Positions 1-9,182 of a stretch of 64,000 nt of DNA are shown here, one piece after another; position 1 is the first letter of the stretch; each line of letters opens with the position of its first letter. Under the pieces are notes generated by a model, which saw only the letters and a list, made by a program, of their open reading frames with translations, made no database searches and had not been told where the DNA came from. This DNA comes from Veillonella criceti (lineage in GTDB: Bacteria > Bacillota > Negativicutes > Veillonellales > Veillonellaceae), in contig NZ_UHIO01000001.1 in the NCBI RefSeq assembly GCF_900460315.1, forward strand, positions 1,378,501 through 1,442,500, given 5' to 3'. Position numbers and translations under genes: made by a program.

Positions 1-336
1 GACAGCTGCGTAGCCCACTGCGGAAATCGCAATCGCTACGTTTGCAATTACAAGCGAAATGGCATAAGCATAATTTGCCATAAAATGTCCGGTTTTGCCA
101 AAACTATACTCTGCATAGCCCCCCATGCCACCACTTTTAGTTGTGAACATACCACACTGTGCAAAGATATGGGCCAATACTAAAGACCCTACGGCTGTAA
201 TCAGCCAAGACAAAACGGAAATGGTTCCTACTTCTGCAAGTTTAGTAGGTAACATAATAATCCCAGCACCCATCATATTCGCTGCAACGAGCGTGGTCAA
301 CTGGAATACAGACATTTTTTTAGCGGTGGTTTTCAT
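1..336 (-). CDS. potE: PotE-like putrescine/ornithine antiporter, N-terminal part (cut by window edge)
   Basis: This is the first 112 codons of an APC-superfamily amino acid/polyamine transporter; the rest lies before position 1. The translation has the N-terminal pattern of PotE: NMMGAGIIMLPTKLAEVGTI, then a second hydrophobic helix and the GGMGGYAEYSFGKTG loop. These are family-typical for the putrescine-ornithine exchanger of the inner membrane. The ATG at 336 is preceded on the minus strand by AAAGGGG, which supports this start. A related basic amino acid or polyamine exchanger is possible, since only the N-terminus is visible. Confidence 0.8.
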   Translation of the reverse strand, partial: MKTTAKKMSVFQLTTLVAANMMGAGIIMLPTKLAEVGTISVLSWLITAVGSLVLAHIFAQCGMFTTKSGGMGGYAEYSFGKTGHFMANYAYAISLVIANVAIAISAVGYAAV

Positions 337-889
337 GTATCAATCCCCTTTCTATGTAGCTCAACATCTACAACTTAACTAAGTGAACCGCTATCGATAT
401 CAGTCCTTGCGGTTGTGCGTGGATGTGATATCGCATGTAACGTATTTCTATTTTTTATTGACGACTTATTCTAACATCTATTAGAAAATAATAAAAGTCT
501 TTTTTTCAATATAAAAAGTCCAACAAAGCTAGACGCCGTCTAATTCGGCACCTGTTTTTCTGAACTGAATTCTCAAAGTAGGCATTAACACTACTTTTTT
601 AGTTTTTTCATAGTCTATTTCTACCATTGGCGGACACAAAATTGTTACACGAATTGAATAATTCTTTATAAACCAACTATTTAAAACGAGGAGAACTCAT
701 TTTATCCATAATAAGTTTTAATTTTAGTCTATTTTTTCCTATGCCAATTAGGTATTTTCAAGGCCTATTACGAAATAATTATGACTTTTTTCGAAGCAAC
801 AGTGTCTATATCCACTCCAAAAGTACACAAAATTCAATGAATTTTATAAGAAATTTCTATTGGCTTATAATTTCACAGTTTGTTAACTA
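337..889. other. Intergenic region with possible potE promoter
   Basis: No gene was found here. On the minus strand a plausible promoter is TTGAAA (504-509) and TCTAAT (480-485) with an 18-bp spacer, giving a leader of about 140 nt for the transporter. That leader contains an inverted repeat AACCGC/GCGGTT (385-417, about 19-nt loop). The remainder is AT-rich and I see nothing else supportable. Confidence 0.3.
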
Positions 890-894
890 AAAAA

Positions 895-936
895 GAGAGA
901 GTCATTGATTAATATATTCCTCAATGACTCTTTCTT
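895..936 (-). terminator. Intrinsic terminator of argG-argH-HD operon
   Basis: An 11-bp perfect inverted repeat (AGAGTCATTGA at 898-908 with TCAATGACTCT at 921-931) is followed on the minus strand by a T-rich run. It lies about 20 bp after the HD-protein stop codon. Confidence 0.85.
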
Positions 937-953
937 TTTATGCTAAACCGACC

Positions 954-1547
954 TCAACCAACTTGTTGATTATATTCAGTTATAATATGATCTTCCATCG
1001 CTTGCATAGCCGCTAATGTTTTACTCAATAATTCATCTAACTCCCAGCCCAATCGATCTGCCCCCGCTTTAATTACATCACGAGAGCAACCAGCTGCGAA
1101 TTTTTTATCTTTGAATTTTTTCTTTAAACTCTTAAGTTCCATATCCTTAGTCGATTTAGAAGGACGCATCAAGGCGGCCGCCCCAATAAGACCGGTTAAT
1201 TCATCAGCTGCAAACAAGACATTTTCCATCAATTCTTTTGGTTCCCAATCGATGCAAATACCATAACCATGGCAACAAATTGAATATACCATATCATCAG
1301 CTACGCCAGCTTGTTTTAACAACGCTTGTGCTTTCACACAATGTTCTTCAGGATACATTTCAAAATCTAAATCATGTAATAAGCCAACTTGTGCCCAATA
1401 ATCAGCCTCTTCAGTAAAACCTAGTTGTTCCGCATACCAACGCATAACCGCTTCTACGGTTAAGGCATGTTGAATATGAAATGGCTCTTTATTATATGTT
1501 TTTAACAATTCTAAGGCCGTTTCACGACTTAACGATGGTGTATGCAT
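954..1547 (-). CDS. HD-domain protein (HDIG-type putative phosphohydrolase)
   Basis: The protein of 197 residues belongs to the HD metal-dependent phosphohydrolase superfamily. Visible motifs are HIQHALTVEAVM, GLLHDLDFE with the HD pair, and a later CHGYG histidine, all as in stand-alone HDIG proteins of Firmicutes. The substrate is unknown. I chose the ATG at 1547 over a longer reading because it starts one base after the argH stop and is preceded by GGGGAGGG within argH, implying translational coupling. It is the last gene of the argG-argH unit, but nothing in the sequence shows that it acts in arginine synthesis. Confidence 0.8.
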   Translation of the reverse strand: MHTPSLSRETALELLKTYNKEPFHIQHALTVEAVMRWYAEQLGFTEEADYWAQVGLLHDLDFEMYPEEHCVKAQALLKQAGVADDMVYSICCHGYGICIDWEPKELMENVLFAADELTGLIGAAALMRPSKSTKDMELKSLKKKFKDKKFAAGCSRDVIKAGADRLGWELDELLSKTLAAMQAMEDHIITEYNQQVG

Positions 1548-1548
1548 A

Positions 1549-2970
1549 TTAAACCCTCCCCAGTTGATCAGCCCATGTTGCCAATTGTGCTTCTTCTTCC
1601 TCGATTTGAGCTGCTCCCACTTGCCGTTGACGCGCCACACATTCAGGCGCCGTACCACTGTAATTTTTACGGCCAGCTACGCAAGCTTCAATCGTAATAG
1701 CTTCTAATATATCCGCTTCAAATACAGGGGAAATCTTTTTAAAATCCTCTACTGTCAAATCAAGCAATACACAATGATTTTGAATACAATGTTGCACCGC
1801 TTCCCCCACAATTGCATGTGCTTCGCGGAAAGGAACCCCTTTTTTGGCTAAATAATCCGCCATATCCGTAGCATTGGAGAAATCATTAGCTAATACTGCA
1901 TAAGTACGTTCTCCATTTACTTTCATCTGGCGCAACATATCTGCCATAATGGATAAGGCAAAATGTAAAGTATCAACCGCATCAAAGATACCTTCTTTAT
2001 CTTCTTGCATATCTTTATTATATGTAAGTGGAAGGCCTTTCATTGTAGTCAATAAGCCCAATAAATGGCCATAAATACGTCCCGTTTTACCACGAACAAG
2101 CTCACACACATCAGGATTCTTCTTCTGTGGCATAATACTAGAGCCTGTACAATGTGCATCGTCAAGTTCAACAAAACCAAATTCGGTGCTCGACCAAATA
2201 ATAAGTTCTTCACTTAAACGGCTTAAATGCATCATAACAGTAGAAGCAAAATGCAAAAATTCAAGTACATAATCACGGTCACTAACTGCATCCATACTAT
2301 TTTCGTAAATTTTACTAAATGCCAATAGTTCTTGCGTATAGGCTTGATCAATTGGATAGGTAGTTCCTGCTAAAGCCCCTGCACCTAAAGGCATAACATC
2401 AGCATGTTTATAAATCAATGGCAAATGATCAAAATCACGTTGAAACATAGAGAAATAAGCCATCATATGATGACTAAATAAAACTGGCTGCGCCCGTTGT
2501 AAATGCGTATACCCCGGCATAATTATATCTTGATGTTTTTCAGCTACCTCAAGCAACGCTTTTTGTAGATTAACAAGCAATTCACCCATATGAACGACCG
2601 TTTTACGGACATACATATGAAGATCTACAGCACATTGATCATTACGGCTACGTCCTGTATGGAGCCGTCCACCAGCTTCACCAATGGCATCAGTTAATCG
2701 TTTTTCAATATTCATATGAATATCTTCCAAGGCCACGGAAAAGTCGAAAGTGCCTGCTTCAATCTGTTTTTGAATGTCTGTTAAGCCAGCTACAATATCA
2801 TTACAATCAGTTTGTGAAATGATACCTTGTTTTGCTAGCATCTTCGCATGTGCTTTACTACCTGCAATATCTTCCGCATACATACGGGCATCAAAAGCGA
2901 TAGAGGACGTAAAGTCCTCTACCGCTTTGTCAGTCCCCTTTGTAAAACGGCCACCCCAAAGTTTAGCCAT
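1549..2970 (-). CDS. argH: Argininosuccinate lyase
   Basis: The 473-residue protein splits argininosuccinate into arginine and fumarate, the last step of arginine biosynthesis. It carries the aspartase/fumarase superfamily signature GSSIMPQKKNPD, preceded by HTGRSRNDQ and TYTQELL-type helices, and is full length. The start codon lies directly next to the argG stop (2971), with AAGGCAGG upstream inside argG, so the pair is translated together. The product fumarate can enter the fumarase/fumarate pathways encoded elsewhere in the window. Confidence 0.97.
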   Translation of the reverse strand: MAKLWGGRFTKGTDKAVEDFTSSIAFDARMYAEDIAGSKAHAKMLAKQGIISQTDCNDIVAGLTDIQKQIEAGTFDFSVALEDIHMNIEKRLTDAIGEAGGRLHTGRSRNDQCAVDLHMYVRKTVVHMGELLVNLQKALLEVAEKHQDIIMPGYTHLQRAQPVLFSHHMMAYFSMFQRDFDHLPLIYKHADVMPLGAGALAGTTYPIDQAYTQELLAFSKIYENSMDAVSDRDYVLEFLHFASTVMMHLSRLSEELIIWSSTEFGFVELDDAHCTGSSIMPQKKNPDVCELVRGKTGRIYGHLLGLLTTMKGLPLTYNKDMQEDKEGIFDAVDTLHFALSIMADMLRQMKVNGERTYAVLANDFSNATDMADYLAKKGVPFREAHAIVGEAVQHCIQNHCVLLDLTVEDFKKISPVFEADILEAITIEACVAGRKNYSGTAPECVARQRQVGAAQIEEEEAQLATWADQLGRV

Positions 2971-4182
2971 TTATTTACCTGCCTTTTCTTTCATCAATGC
3001 ATTAATTTTAAGTGGTAATCCGAAGAGATTAATGAACCCTTCTGCATCAGCTTGATTATATACATCATCTTCTTCAAATGTAACAAATTCCTGATTATAT
3101 AAGGAATAAGGAGATGTAGCACCAGCACTGATAATATTACCTTTATATAATTTCAAGTTAATCGTACCTGTTACTGTTTTCTGTGTTTCATCAACAAATG
3201 CTTGTAACGCTGCCATTAATGGTGCAAACCACATACCATCATATACAAGTTCTGCATATTTATTAGCCACTAATTCTTTGTAATGGTAAGTAGCCCGATC
3301 AAGGCAAAGGTATTCTAATTCACGATGGGCATACATGATAATAGCTCCACCTGGATTTTCATACACGCCACGGGATTTCATACCCACTAAACGGTTTTCA
3401 ACAATATCAACAATGCCGACTCCATTAGCCGCACCCAATTCATTTAATGTTTGTAATAACTCAAGTGGTGTGCCCGCTTTACCATTAACAGCCACTGGCA
3501 CCCCTTCTTTAAATTCAATCGATACTAGAGCTGGGGTATCAGGTGCTTCTTCTGGAGATTTACAAACTAAATGCACATCATTTTTAGGTGCATTTGCAGG
3601 ATCTTCTAAGTCGCCACCTTCATGCGATAAATGCCATACATTTTGATCCATACTATAAGGATGAGATTTAGTCGCTACTACTGGAATATCATGTTTAGCT
3701 GCAAATTCCATGCAATCTTCACGAGATTTCAAATCCCATTCACGCCATGGGGCAATAATTTTAGTATTAGGTGCTAATGCTTTAATCGTCAACTCAAAAC
3801 GTACTTGGTCATTCCCTTTACCAGTAGCGCCATGAGCAATCGCATCCGCCCCTTCTTGCTTAGCCACTTCTACTAATTTTTTAGCAATCAACGGACGGGC
3901 AAAAGAAGTCCCTAATAAATATTTGCCTTCATATACGGCACCAGCTTTGACAGTTGGCCAAATATAATCAGCCACGAATTCTTCTTGTACATCTAAAATA
4001 TAGGCTTTAGAGGCACCTGATTTAATGGCTTTCTTTTCAACGGCCGCATAATCTTCTGGTTGACCAAGATTACAGCAAACAGCAATAACTTCACAGCCAT
4101 AATTTTCTTTAAGCCAGGGAATAATAACAGACGTATCAAGACCACCGGAATATGCTAATACTACTTTTTTAATGTCACTCAT
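2971..4182 (-). CDS. argG: Argininosuccinate synthase
   Basis: The 403-residue enzyme joins citrulline and aspartate with ATP to give argininosuccinate. The N-terminal PP-loop [12 protein letters not shown] and the later [13 protein letters not shown] segment are diagnostic. I place the start at the ATG at 4182 because GAGGTG lies six bases before it; an in-frame GTG nine bases upstream would put the ribosome site inside the gene. argG is the first gene of a three-gene unit with argH and the HD protein, and its promoter carries an ARG-box-like palindrome. Confidence 0.97.
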   Translation of the reverse strand: MSDIKKVVLAYSGGLDTSVIIPWLKENYGCEVIAVCCNLGQPEDYAAVEKKAIKSGASKAYILDVQEEFVADYIWPTVKAGAVYEGKYLLGTSFARPLIAKKLVEVAKQEGADAIAHGATGKGNDQVRFELTIKALAPNTKIIAPWREWDLKSREDCMEFAAKHDIPVVATKSHPYSMDQNVWHLSHEGGDLEDPANAPKNDVHLVCKSPEEAPDTPALVSIEFKEGVPVAVNGKAGTPLELLQTLNELGAANGVGIVDIVENRLVGMKSRGVYENPGGAIIMYAHRELEYLCLDRATYHYKELVANKYAELVYDGMWFAPLMAALQAFVDETQKTVTGTINLKLYKGNIISAGATSPYSLYNQEFVTFEEDDVYNQADAEGFINLFGLPLKINALMKEKAGK

Positions 4183-4238
4183 TATAAACACCTCAACTTG
4201 CTTTTCATTAAAATGGATTTCTCTATTTCATGTGTAAC

Positions 4239-4267
4239 ATTATACATACTAACGAATATTAATGCAA
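4239..4267 (-). promoter_or_regulatory. argG promoter overlapped by ARG-box-like operator
   Basis: On the minus strand TTGCAT (4262-4267) and TATAAT (4239-4244) are 17 bp apart. The palindrome TGCATTAATATTCG (4253-4266) overlaps the -35 box and matches the ArgR/AhrC consensus TGAAT-W4-ATTCA at all but two positions. A closely similar core (CGAATATTAAT) is found before argC. Repression by an ArgR-type protein is inferred from position and consensus. Confidence 0.65.
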
Positions 4268-4293
4268 GTATTTTTGTAAAAATATACAGAAAT

Positions 4294-5106
4294 TTATTTT
4301 TGTTTAAGTTTATACTGCACTAAACCATACGTTTCCCCATTCACAGATGAAAAGTGATGCGTTTCAACACTCCCATTAAGACCACTAACAGCCCCCAGCA
4401 CAAACGCTGCTGTACGCAAGGAATAATCTTCTTCTGCCGGATACCCTAACTCTTGCAAAATACGTGGCTGCTGATCACCTAATGCTTGCATAATACCAAT
4501 ATTTACATCTAAATTTTTATCTACACCATTAACCCAATGATTAGGTAATAAATTAGCGCTCCCAATAACGGCTACGCGACGCCCTGAAGATTCAGCCGCT
4601 AACTGAACAACTCGCCCAAAAGTATATAACTCTTCATAGCTTAAACGCCCCATTGTAAGGCGAACAATTTGCTTATTAGTCAACCCTTGTTCTGATAGGA
4701 AATGAAGTGGAATCGTAGCCGTATGATGTAATAAATAGTCATCCGTTGAAATAATCGGTAAACTATCCAAAATACTCGTCAAGGGAATGCCCATGCGTTC
4801 ACTTTGAAGTTGTAATGCCTGATTAAACACACTATCTGTTTCAAGGCCTACAGTAAATGTAGTCCCATTCGTCAAAGGAATAGCCCCTCGCAAACGCGCT
4901 TGTGGGCTAAAACCTAAAGCATCATTTAGCGTCAATTGATAACGGCTTAATATTAAAATAGTTTGCGGTTTGCTTGCTTTAATCGCCTGTGCCGCTTGTT
5001 CCATAGCACCTATGACTTCATTATATGAACCACGATCTGCTGCTACCGCTTCATAATAACGCAAAGGTGCCGGCCAATAAGAAACACTAACGATACGCCC
5101 CTTCAT
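4294..5106 (-). CDS. LigB/MEMO-fold protein, probably lacking the metal site
   Basis: The 270-residue protein resembles COG3885 proteins (class III extradiol dioxygenase LigB fold, related to AmmeMemoRadiSam component domains). This rests on the order of a N-terminal strand, a helix with KPQTILILS and a hydrophobic core ending in an HHFSSVNGETYG segment. The usual metal-binding positions are replaced: SYWPAP stands where family members have an HPP-type motif, and LSRYQ where they have SPH. The start at 5106 is set by AAGGAGG six bases upstream. The gene lies 111 bp before argG, between which a separate promoter exists. The function is unknown. Confidence 0.55.
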   Translation of the reverse strand: MKGRIVSVSYWPAPLRYYEAVAADRGSYNEVIGAMEQAAQAIKASKPQTILILSRYQLTLNDALGFSPQARLRGAIPLTNGTTFTVGLETDSVFNQALQLQSERMGIPLTSILDSLPIISTDDYLLHHTATIPLHFLSEQGLTNKQIVRLTMGRLSYEELYTFGRVVQLAAESSGRRVAVIGSANLLPNHWVNGVDKNLDVNIGIMQALGDQQPRILQELGYPAEEDYSLRTAAFVLGAVSGLNGSVETHHFSSVNGETYGLVQYKLKQK

Positions 5107-5349
5107 AGAGACCTCCTTGTTAACACTTGACACTTAATTTAGAAATGTATATCACAATAATCAATTTTCATATTAATACAATTATAGTATTAATTTTATT
5201 TTACTCTATTTTACTATAAATTAATTTTTATTTCATCTGTATGAAGAAAGAAATAACCTTTTTTCATGTACAATTTCTTTTTACCAAATATATGATAACT
5301 ATGCATAAAAAGGACTAGCTTATTTTCTAACATATGGTATGATAGAGCC

Positions 5350-6282
5350 ATGAAACTTCTATTTAAATTATTACTAACACTTATCGTATTAGGGCTTGGC
5401 TTATACTGGTTTGCAGGCTATACCCCTGAAGACACTAATACACCTCGAAGCCCTCATACACAGCGCGAAGAATCTCTTGAATCTACAGAAGACCAACTAA
5501 GTCGTACAGAGCGTATTAATCGTTTATTCCATTTTAAAGAGGCTGTACAAACAGCCCTTCATAACCGTGTGCCTCAAAATCAACAAGTGAAAGGAGACCA
5601 AATTAGCACACACTTAAAAGAAGCGCTCGTAGCAACAGAAGACAAACGCTTTTATGATCACGGCGCTATTGATGTATTTGGTATTGGCCGTGCCTTTTAT
5701 ACCAATGTGACAGCTGGTAAAACCGTAGAAGGCGGTAGCACCATTACGCAACAATTAGTAAAAAACCTATTTCTATCATCAAAACGAATTATGTCGCGTA
5801 AAGTAGAGGAAGTTATTTTAGCGTATTTAATGGAATACTATTATACCAAGGATGAAATCTTAGCCATGTATTTAAATACAATCTATTATGGCAATGATTA
5901 TTATGGTATTTACCAAGCTAGTAACGGTTATTTTGACACTACACCGGCCCATTTAACCTTAGGCCAATCAGCCTTATTAGCGGGTTTACCACAAGCCCCA
6001 TCCTACTATAATCCTATTAAAAATTATAAAGTTGCCAAAGAGCGACAACGAACGGTGTTAACCTTAATGGCACAACAAGGAATCATTTCTAATCGCGAAG
6101 CAGATAAAGCCTATTATTCAAATTTACAATTAACTAGTGGCGAGACGGACTCTACTGATTATTCAAATACAGAACTAGAGTCTAAAACAACAACAGATTC
6201 TAATTCTACTTCACGTACAAGTAAATCAAGTCACCCCTCCAGCCATTCCTCATCCCCCGATAAATTCAGTCTTGATGAGTAA
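5350..6282 (+). CDS. Monofunctional peptidoglycan glycosyltransferase (GT51)
   Basis: The 310-residue protein polymerises lipid II into glycan strands at the outer face of the membrane. It has one N-terminal membrane helix (about residues 3-23), then a GT51 domain with catalytic glutamate in ATEDKRFYDH (E97), GGSTITQQLVKN (128-139) and the NTIYYGNDYYGI motif. There is no transpeptidase domain; the chain ends with a Ser/Thr-rich, probably disordered tail. The ribosome site is weak; a TATGAT at 5338-5343 sits close to the ATG, so a very short leader is possible. It could also be described as a truncated class A PBP, but the length suits mtgA-like enzymes. Confidence 0.85.
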   Translation: MKLLFKLLLTLIVLGLGLYWFAGYTPEDTNTPRSPHTQREESLESTEDQLSRTERINRLFHFKEAVQTALHNRVPQNQQVKGDQISTHLKEALVATEDKRFYDHGAIDVFGIGRAFYTNVTAGKTVEGGSTITQQLVKNLFLSSKRIMSRKVEEVILAYLMEYYYTKDEILAMYLNTIYYGNDYYGIYQASNGYFDTTPAHLTLGQSALLAGLPQAPSYYNPIKNYKVAKERQRTVLTLMAQQGIISNREADKAYYSNLQLTSGETDSTDYSNTELESKTTTDSNSTSRTSKSSHPSSHSSSPDKFSLDE

Positions 6283-6305
6283 TAAACACCATAAATTCCA
6301 TATGT

Positions 6306-6346
6306 AAAAAAGTCTACGCTCCATAGATTGTGTGCGTAGACTTTTT
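6306..6346. terminator. Bidirectional terminator hairpin, copy 1
   Basis: AAAAAGTCTACGC (ending 6319) pairs with GCGTAGACTTTTT (6334-6346), flanked by A and T runs. A nearly identical element lies at 7102-7140 on the other side of the XRE gene. Confidence 0.85.
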
Positions 6347-6479
6347 ATATTACACTTACTATGAAAGACGTCTTTAAATTGCTATCTTGCTAACAACAAT
6401 TAGTTTTAATTTTAGCACAATCATTAAAACAGCAAAGATAAATTAACTATAAATTTATTGTCCCCAAACAGGAGTTATT

Positions 6480-7073
6480 ATGGATACAGAAAAAATTGGA
6501 CAATTGATTTCTCAATTGCGCAAGGAAAAACAATTAACACAACAACAATTAGCTGAGGCACTTCATATCACCAACAAAACCATATCTAAATGGGAATGTG
6601 GTAAAGGCATTCCTGATATCACACTATGGGAGCCATTAGCCCAACTATTAGGCGCAGATATCTTAAAACTTTTACAAGGAAATTTATCACTTAATACTAT
6701 AGATACTGGTAATATACGTCGTTTAAAAATATTTGTATGCCCTCATTGTGGTAATATTCTAACTAGTACTAGCACAACTACGATTACCTGTTGCGGACGC
6801 TCACTGACAGCCCTAACAGCTATGTTAAATGATACCACTCATAAACCAAACGTAATTAGTATTGACGGTGCTAACTATCTAACTTTTACTCACACCATGA
6901 CGAAAGAAGAATATATATATTTTGTAGCTTATATATATGACGATTTTATTTGGCTACAAAGATTATATCCAGAACAAGAACCAGCTATACAATTACCTCG
7001 CTTAAAGCGTGGCGGAAAATTATTAGTCTATTGTTTAAATCACGGTCTTTTTTCCTATCAGCATATAATATAA
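6480..7073 (+). CDS. XRE-family regulator with desulfoferrodoxin-like C-terminal domain
   Basis: The 197-residue protein starts with a Cro/C1-type helix-turn-helix (about residues 7-60, QQQLAEALHITNKTISKWE). A second domain follows with CPHCGN and CCGR cysteine pairs (about 88-104) and a HTMTKEEYIYFVAYIYDD segment, ending in CLNHGLF. This arrangement occurs in Firmicutes regulators whose C-terminal part resembles desulfoferrodoxin. Metal binding and redox or metal sensing are inferred. It is a single-gene unit between two copies of the same terminator hairpin, with GGAGTTATT before the ATG. Target genes are not evident. Confidence 0.75.
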   Translation: MDTEKIGQLISQLRKEKQLTQQQLAEALHITNKTISKWECGKGIPDITLWEPLAQLLGADILKLLQGNLSLNTIDTGNIRRLKIFVCPHCGNILTSTSTTTITCCGRSLTALTAMLNDTTHKPNVISIDGANYLTFTHTMTKEEYIYFVAYIYDDFIWLQRLYPEQEPAIQLPRLKRGGKLLVYCLNHGLFSYQHII

Positions 7074-7101
7074 ACTTACAATTTTAAATTTATATAACAA
7101 T

Positions 7102-7140
7102 AAAAGTCTACGCTCCATAAATTGGATGCGTAGACTTTTT
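7102..7140. terminator. Bidirectional terminator hairpin, copy 2
   Basis: AAAAGTCTACGC (7102-7113) pairs with GCGTAGACTTTTT (7128-7140). It ends the XRE gene on the plus strand and the selenium operon on the minus strand, and repeats copy 1 almost exactly, including the CTCCATA loop start. Confidence 0.85.
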
Positions 7141-7174
7141 CATTAGTCAAGTAAAGTAGTGCCATACGAATTAT

Positions 7175-7429
7175 CTATAGCACAGTTAATTTACTACACT
7201 TTTTCGCAGCTCGATCATACTCATATACACCAGAATGCGATACCCGCGCCTCTTTTAAAACGGCAAGGACTCGTACTAAATCATCTTTAGCACATAAAAT
7301 ACATAAACCACACGCATGATGTAAAACTGCTGGTGTCGGAATTAATTGCAACTTAATATCAGCTGCTTTTAATACTTTCTCAGCCTTGGTAGCAAAATAA
7401 TAATCTGTAAAAACAATTAAAAGCTCCAT
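7175..7429 (-). CDS. DUF3343 protein (putative Se/S carrier)
   Basis: The protein of 84 residues fits the DUF3343 family, whose members frequently accompany selD/yedF genes and are described as putative Se/S carrier-like proteins. Visible features are ELLIVFTDYYFATKAEKVLKA and the HHACGLCILCA segment with three cysteines. The ATG at 7429 is chosen because GAGGA lies eight bases upstream; five codons earlier there is an ATG without such a site. It is the last gene of the selenium operon. Its exact role is not known. Confidence 0.75.
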   Translation of the reverse strand: MELLIVFTDYYFATKAEKVLKAADIKLQLIPTPAVLHHACGLCILCAKDDLVRVLAVLKEARVSHSGVYEYDRAAKKCSKLTVL

Positions 7430-7465
7430 ACGCAGTGTCCTCATATAATCGATTATTCAATATTT

Positions 7466-8161
7466 TTATAGCGTTATCATTGACTCCATCATCATGGCAT
7501 CTGTAACAGCATATAAATTTGTAATAGAACCGACTGCCACTTTTTCTTTTAAGCCATAAAAATCTAAACAAATGCCACAAGCTGCTATTTCAACCCCTGC
7601 GTCAACCAATTTCTGAAGATTTTCTAAATGTTCAGATTCTTCGGTTACCATTTTAACACCACTATTGATAAAGAATACTTTAGCTGGCTTTACGTCCGCC
7701 TCGGTTAAACAAAACCAAAAGGTCTTCATCAATGTGCGACCTAATTCTTGATTACCTTCTCCTAAGTAATCTTTGGTTGCCAACAATACTTTACCGCCCA
7801 CTGAGGCTGGTGTATCTAACATGGCCATAGTAGCCGGTGTTTCTACCAAAGTCACACCATCACCTATTGGAGTTTCATCTGTAACAGTAACAGGTATTAA
7901 TGTTACATAAAAATCAGCCCCATCAGCCGTTATCGTTACATTACACTGACGAGATTGCCCAAATTTAGCTACATTATCACGACTTACTTCATTATCTACA
8001 ATAGTCGTAAATACAGCGCCAGGATGGTCTTCCATAGCTTTTTTCGTTTCAATTACTGGCGTTGGACATAATGAACCACGCACATCCACTACTATATTAT
8101 TAGCACCTACTAAGGCTGTATTAACTATTTTGTTATTATCTTTATTTAACATATACTGCAT
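7466..8161 (-). CDS. yedF: YedF-type selenium metabolism sulfurtransferase-like protein
   Basis: The 231-residue protein joins a TusA/SirA-like N-terminal domain with the conserved CPTP motif (LCPTPVIETKKAM, Cys32) to a DsrE-like domain ending in CGICLDFYGL. This matches the sulfurtransferase-like selenium metabolism protein YedF family. It overlaps the end of selD by 20 bases, so the two are translationally coupled. AAAGGAG lies three bases before the ATG at 8161 and twelve before a second ATG at 8152; either may be used. A role in selenium delivery is inferred from the family and neighbours. Confidence 0.82.
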   Translation of the reverse strand: MQYMLNKDNNKIVNTALVGANNIVVDVRGSLCPTPVIETKKAMEDHPGAVFTTIVDNEVSRDNVAKFGQSRQCNVTITADGADFYVTLIPVTVTDETPIGDGVTLVETPATMAMLDTPASVGGKVLLATKDYLGEGNQELGRTLMKTFWFCLTEADVKPAKVFFINSGVKMVTEESEHLENLQKLVDAGVEIAACGICLDFYGLKEKVAVGSITNLYAVTDAMMMESMITL

Positions 8162-9182
8162 ACTCTCCTTTCACTGCAACATGACCAATATGGCGTGCCT
8201 GTGTCAGCCCTGCCTGCTTTAATGCCAATAACAAAGCATCCCTTTCCTCAGCAGGTACGGCTAACAATAATCCTCCTGACGTCTGCGGATCATAACAAAT
8301 ATCACTCCACACAGGAGCCAATTTTTCAAATCCGGTCACCGATGTAATGGCCTTACGATTGCCATAAGTCGCCGCCGGCACTAAGCCCATTTCAGCAGCT
8401 TCAATAGCGCCAGTAAACAAAGGCAATGCTTCCGTTTGAAGCACAATAGATACGCCACTGCCCTCTGCCATTTCACAACTATGACCAAGCAAACTAAAGC
8501 CCGTAATATCTGTACAGGCATGTACAGTAAAGGCTTGTGCCATCTCACGAGCCTCTTTATTTAAGGTCCCCATACTCTGAGTAGCTTCCTCTGTTCCAGC
8601 CTGAAATAAATCCCCTTTCAAGGCTGTACTCATAATACCCGTGCCCAGCGGTTTCGTAAGAATCAATACGTCACCAACTTGCGCCCCACTATTACGCCAT
8701 ATGTTATGAGGATTCACATGACCAGTCACGGACATACCAAAAATAGGAGTTTCATTTTCAATACTATGGCCCCCCACGACTACAACCTGAGCTTCTTTTA
8801 ATACGCTCATAGCGCCTTCTAAAACAGCAGTCAATGCACCTTGCTCTACCAAAGGCACGGGAAATCCTACTAAATTCATAGCCGTCAGTGGAGTACCTCC
8901 CATAGCATATACATCACTCAAGCTATTGGCTGCTGCAATTCGACCAAACAGATATGGATCATCCACAATAGGCGTAAAAAAATCAACAGTCTGTACCAAC
9001 GCCATGTCATTACTTATTTGATATACACCTGCATCATCAGAGCCTTGCATATTAACCAAAACAGATTCATTGGTTGGGAATTCTAAGCCAGTTAAGACAG
9101 ACTGCAAAATGTGAGGACCTAACTTACAGGCACAGCCACCTTTAGCAGCATAATTCGTCAATTTAACCAAATTACTCACCAC
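8142..9182 (-). CDS. selD: Selenide, water dikinase (selenophosphate synthetase)
   Basis: The 346-residue enzyme makes selenophosphate from selenide and ATP. The catalytic segment is GGCACKLGP, with Cys17 and Lys20 at the same numbers as in the E. coli enzyme, so the active site is cysteine rather than selenocysteine. AIRS-type motifs GSDDAGVY and VVGGHSIENETP follow. The GTG at 9182 overlaps the end of the DUF951 gene; GTG at 9179 and a TTG at 9173 are alternatives. Downstream partners are yedF and DUF3343. No selA, selB or tRNA-Sec is seen in this window, so the selenium end product is undetermined. Confidence 0.93.
   Translation of the reverse strand: MVSNLVKLTNYAAKGGCACKLGPHILQSVLTGLEFPTNESVLVNMQGSDDAGVYQISNDMALVQTVDFFTPIVDDPYLFGRIAAANSLSDVYAMGGTPLTAMNLVGFPVPLVEQGALTAVLEGAMSVLKEAQVVVVGGHSIENETPIFGMSVTGHVNPHNIWRNSGAQVGDVLILTKPLGTGIMSTALKGDLFQAGTEEATQSMGTLNKEAREMAQAFTVHACTDITGFSLLGHSCEMAEGSGVSIVLQTEALPLFTGAIEAAEMGLVPAATYGNRKAITSVTGFEKLAPVWSDICYDPQTSGGLLLAVPAEERDALLLALKQAGLTQARHIGHVAVKGEYAVYVK

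Noticed and set aside
125-382. Plus-strand frame opposite the PotE-like gene
   Set aside because: It is antisense to a clear coding region and shows no family features.
410-445. Crp/Fnr-like site TGTGATATCGCATG before the PotE-like gene
   Set aside because: Only the left half fits; the right half lacks ATCACA.
8142-9182. Selenocysteine in SelD
   Set aside because: The catalytic codon encodes cysteine (GGCACK) and the frame has no internal TGA.
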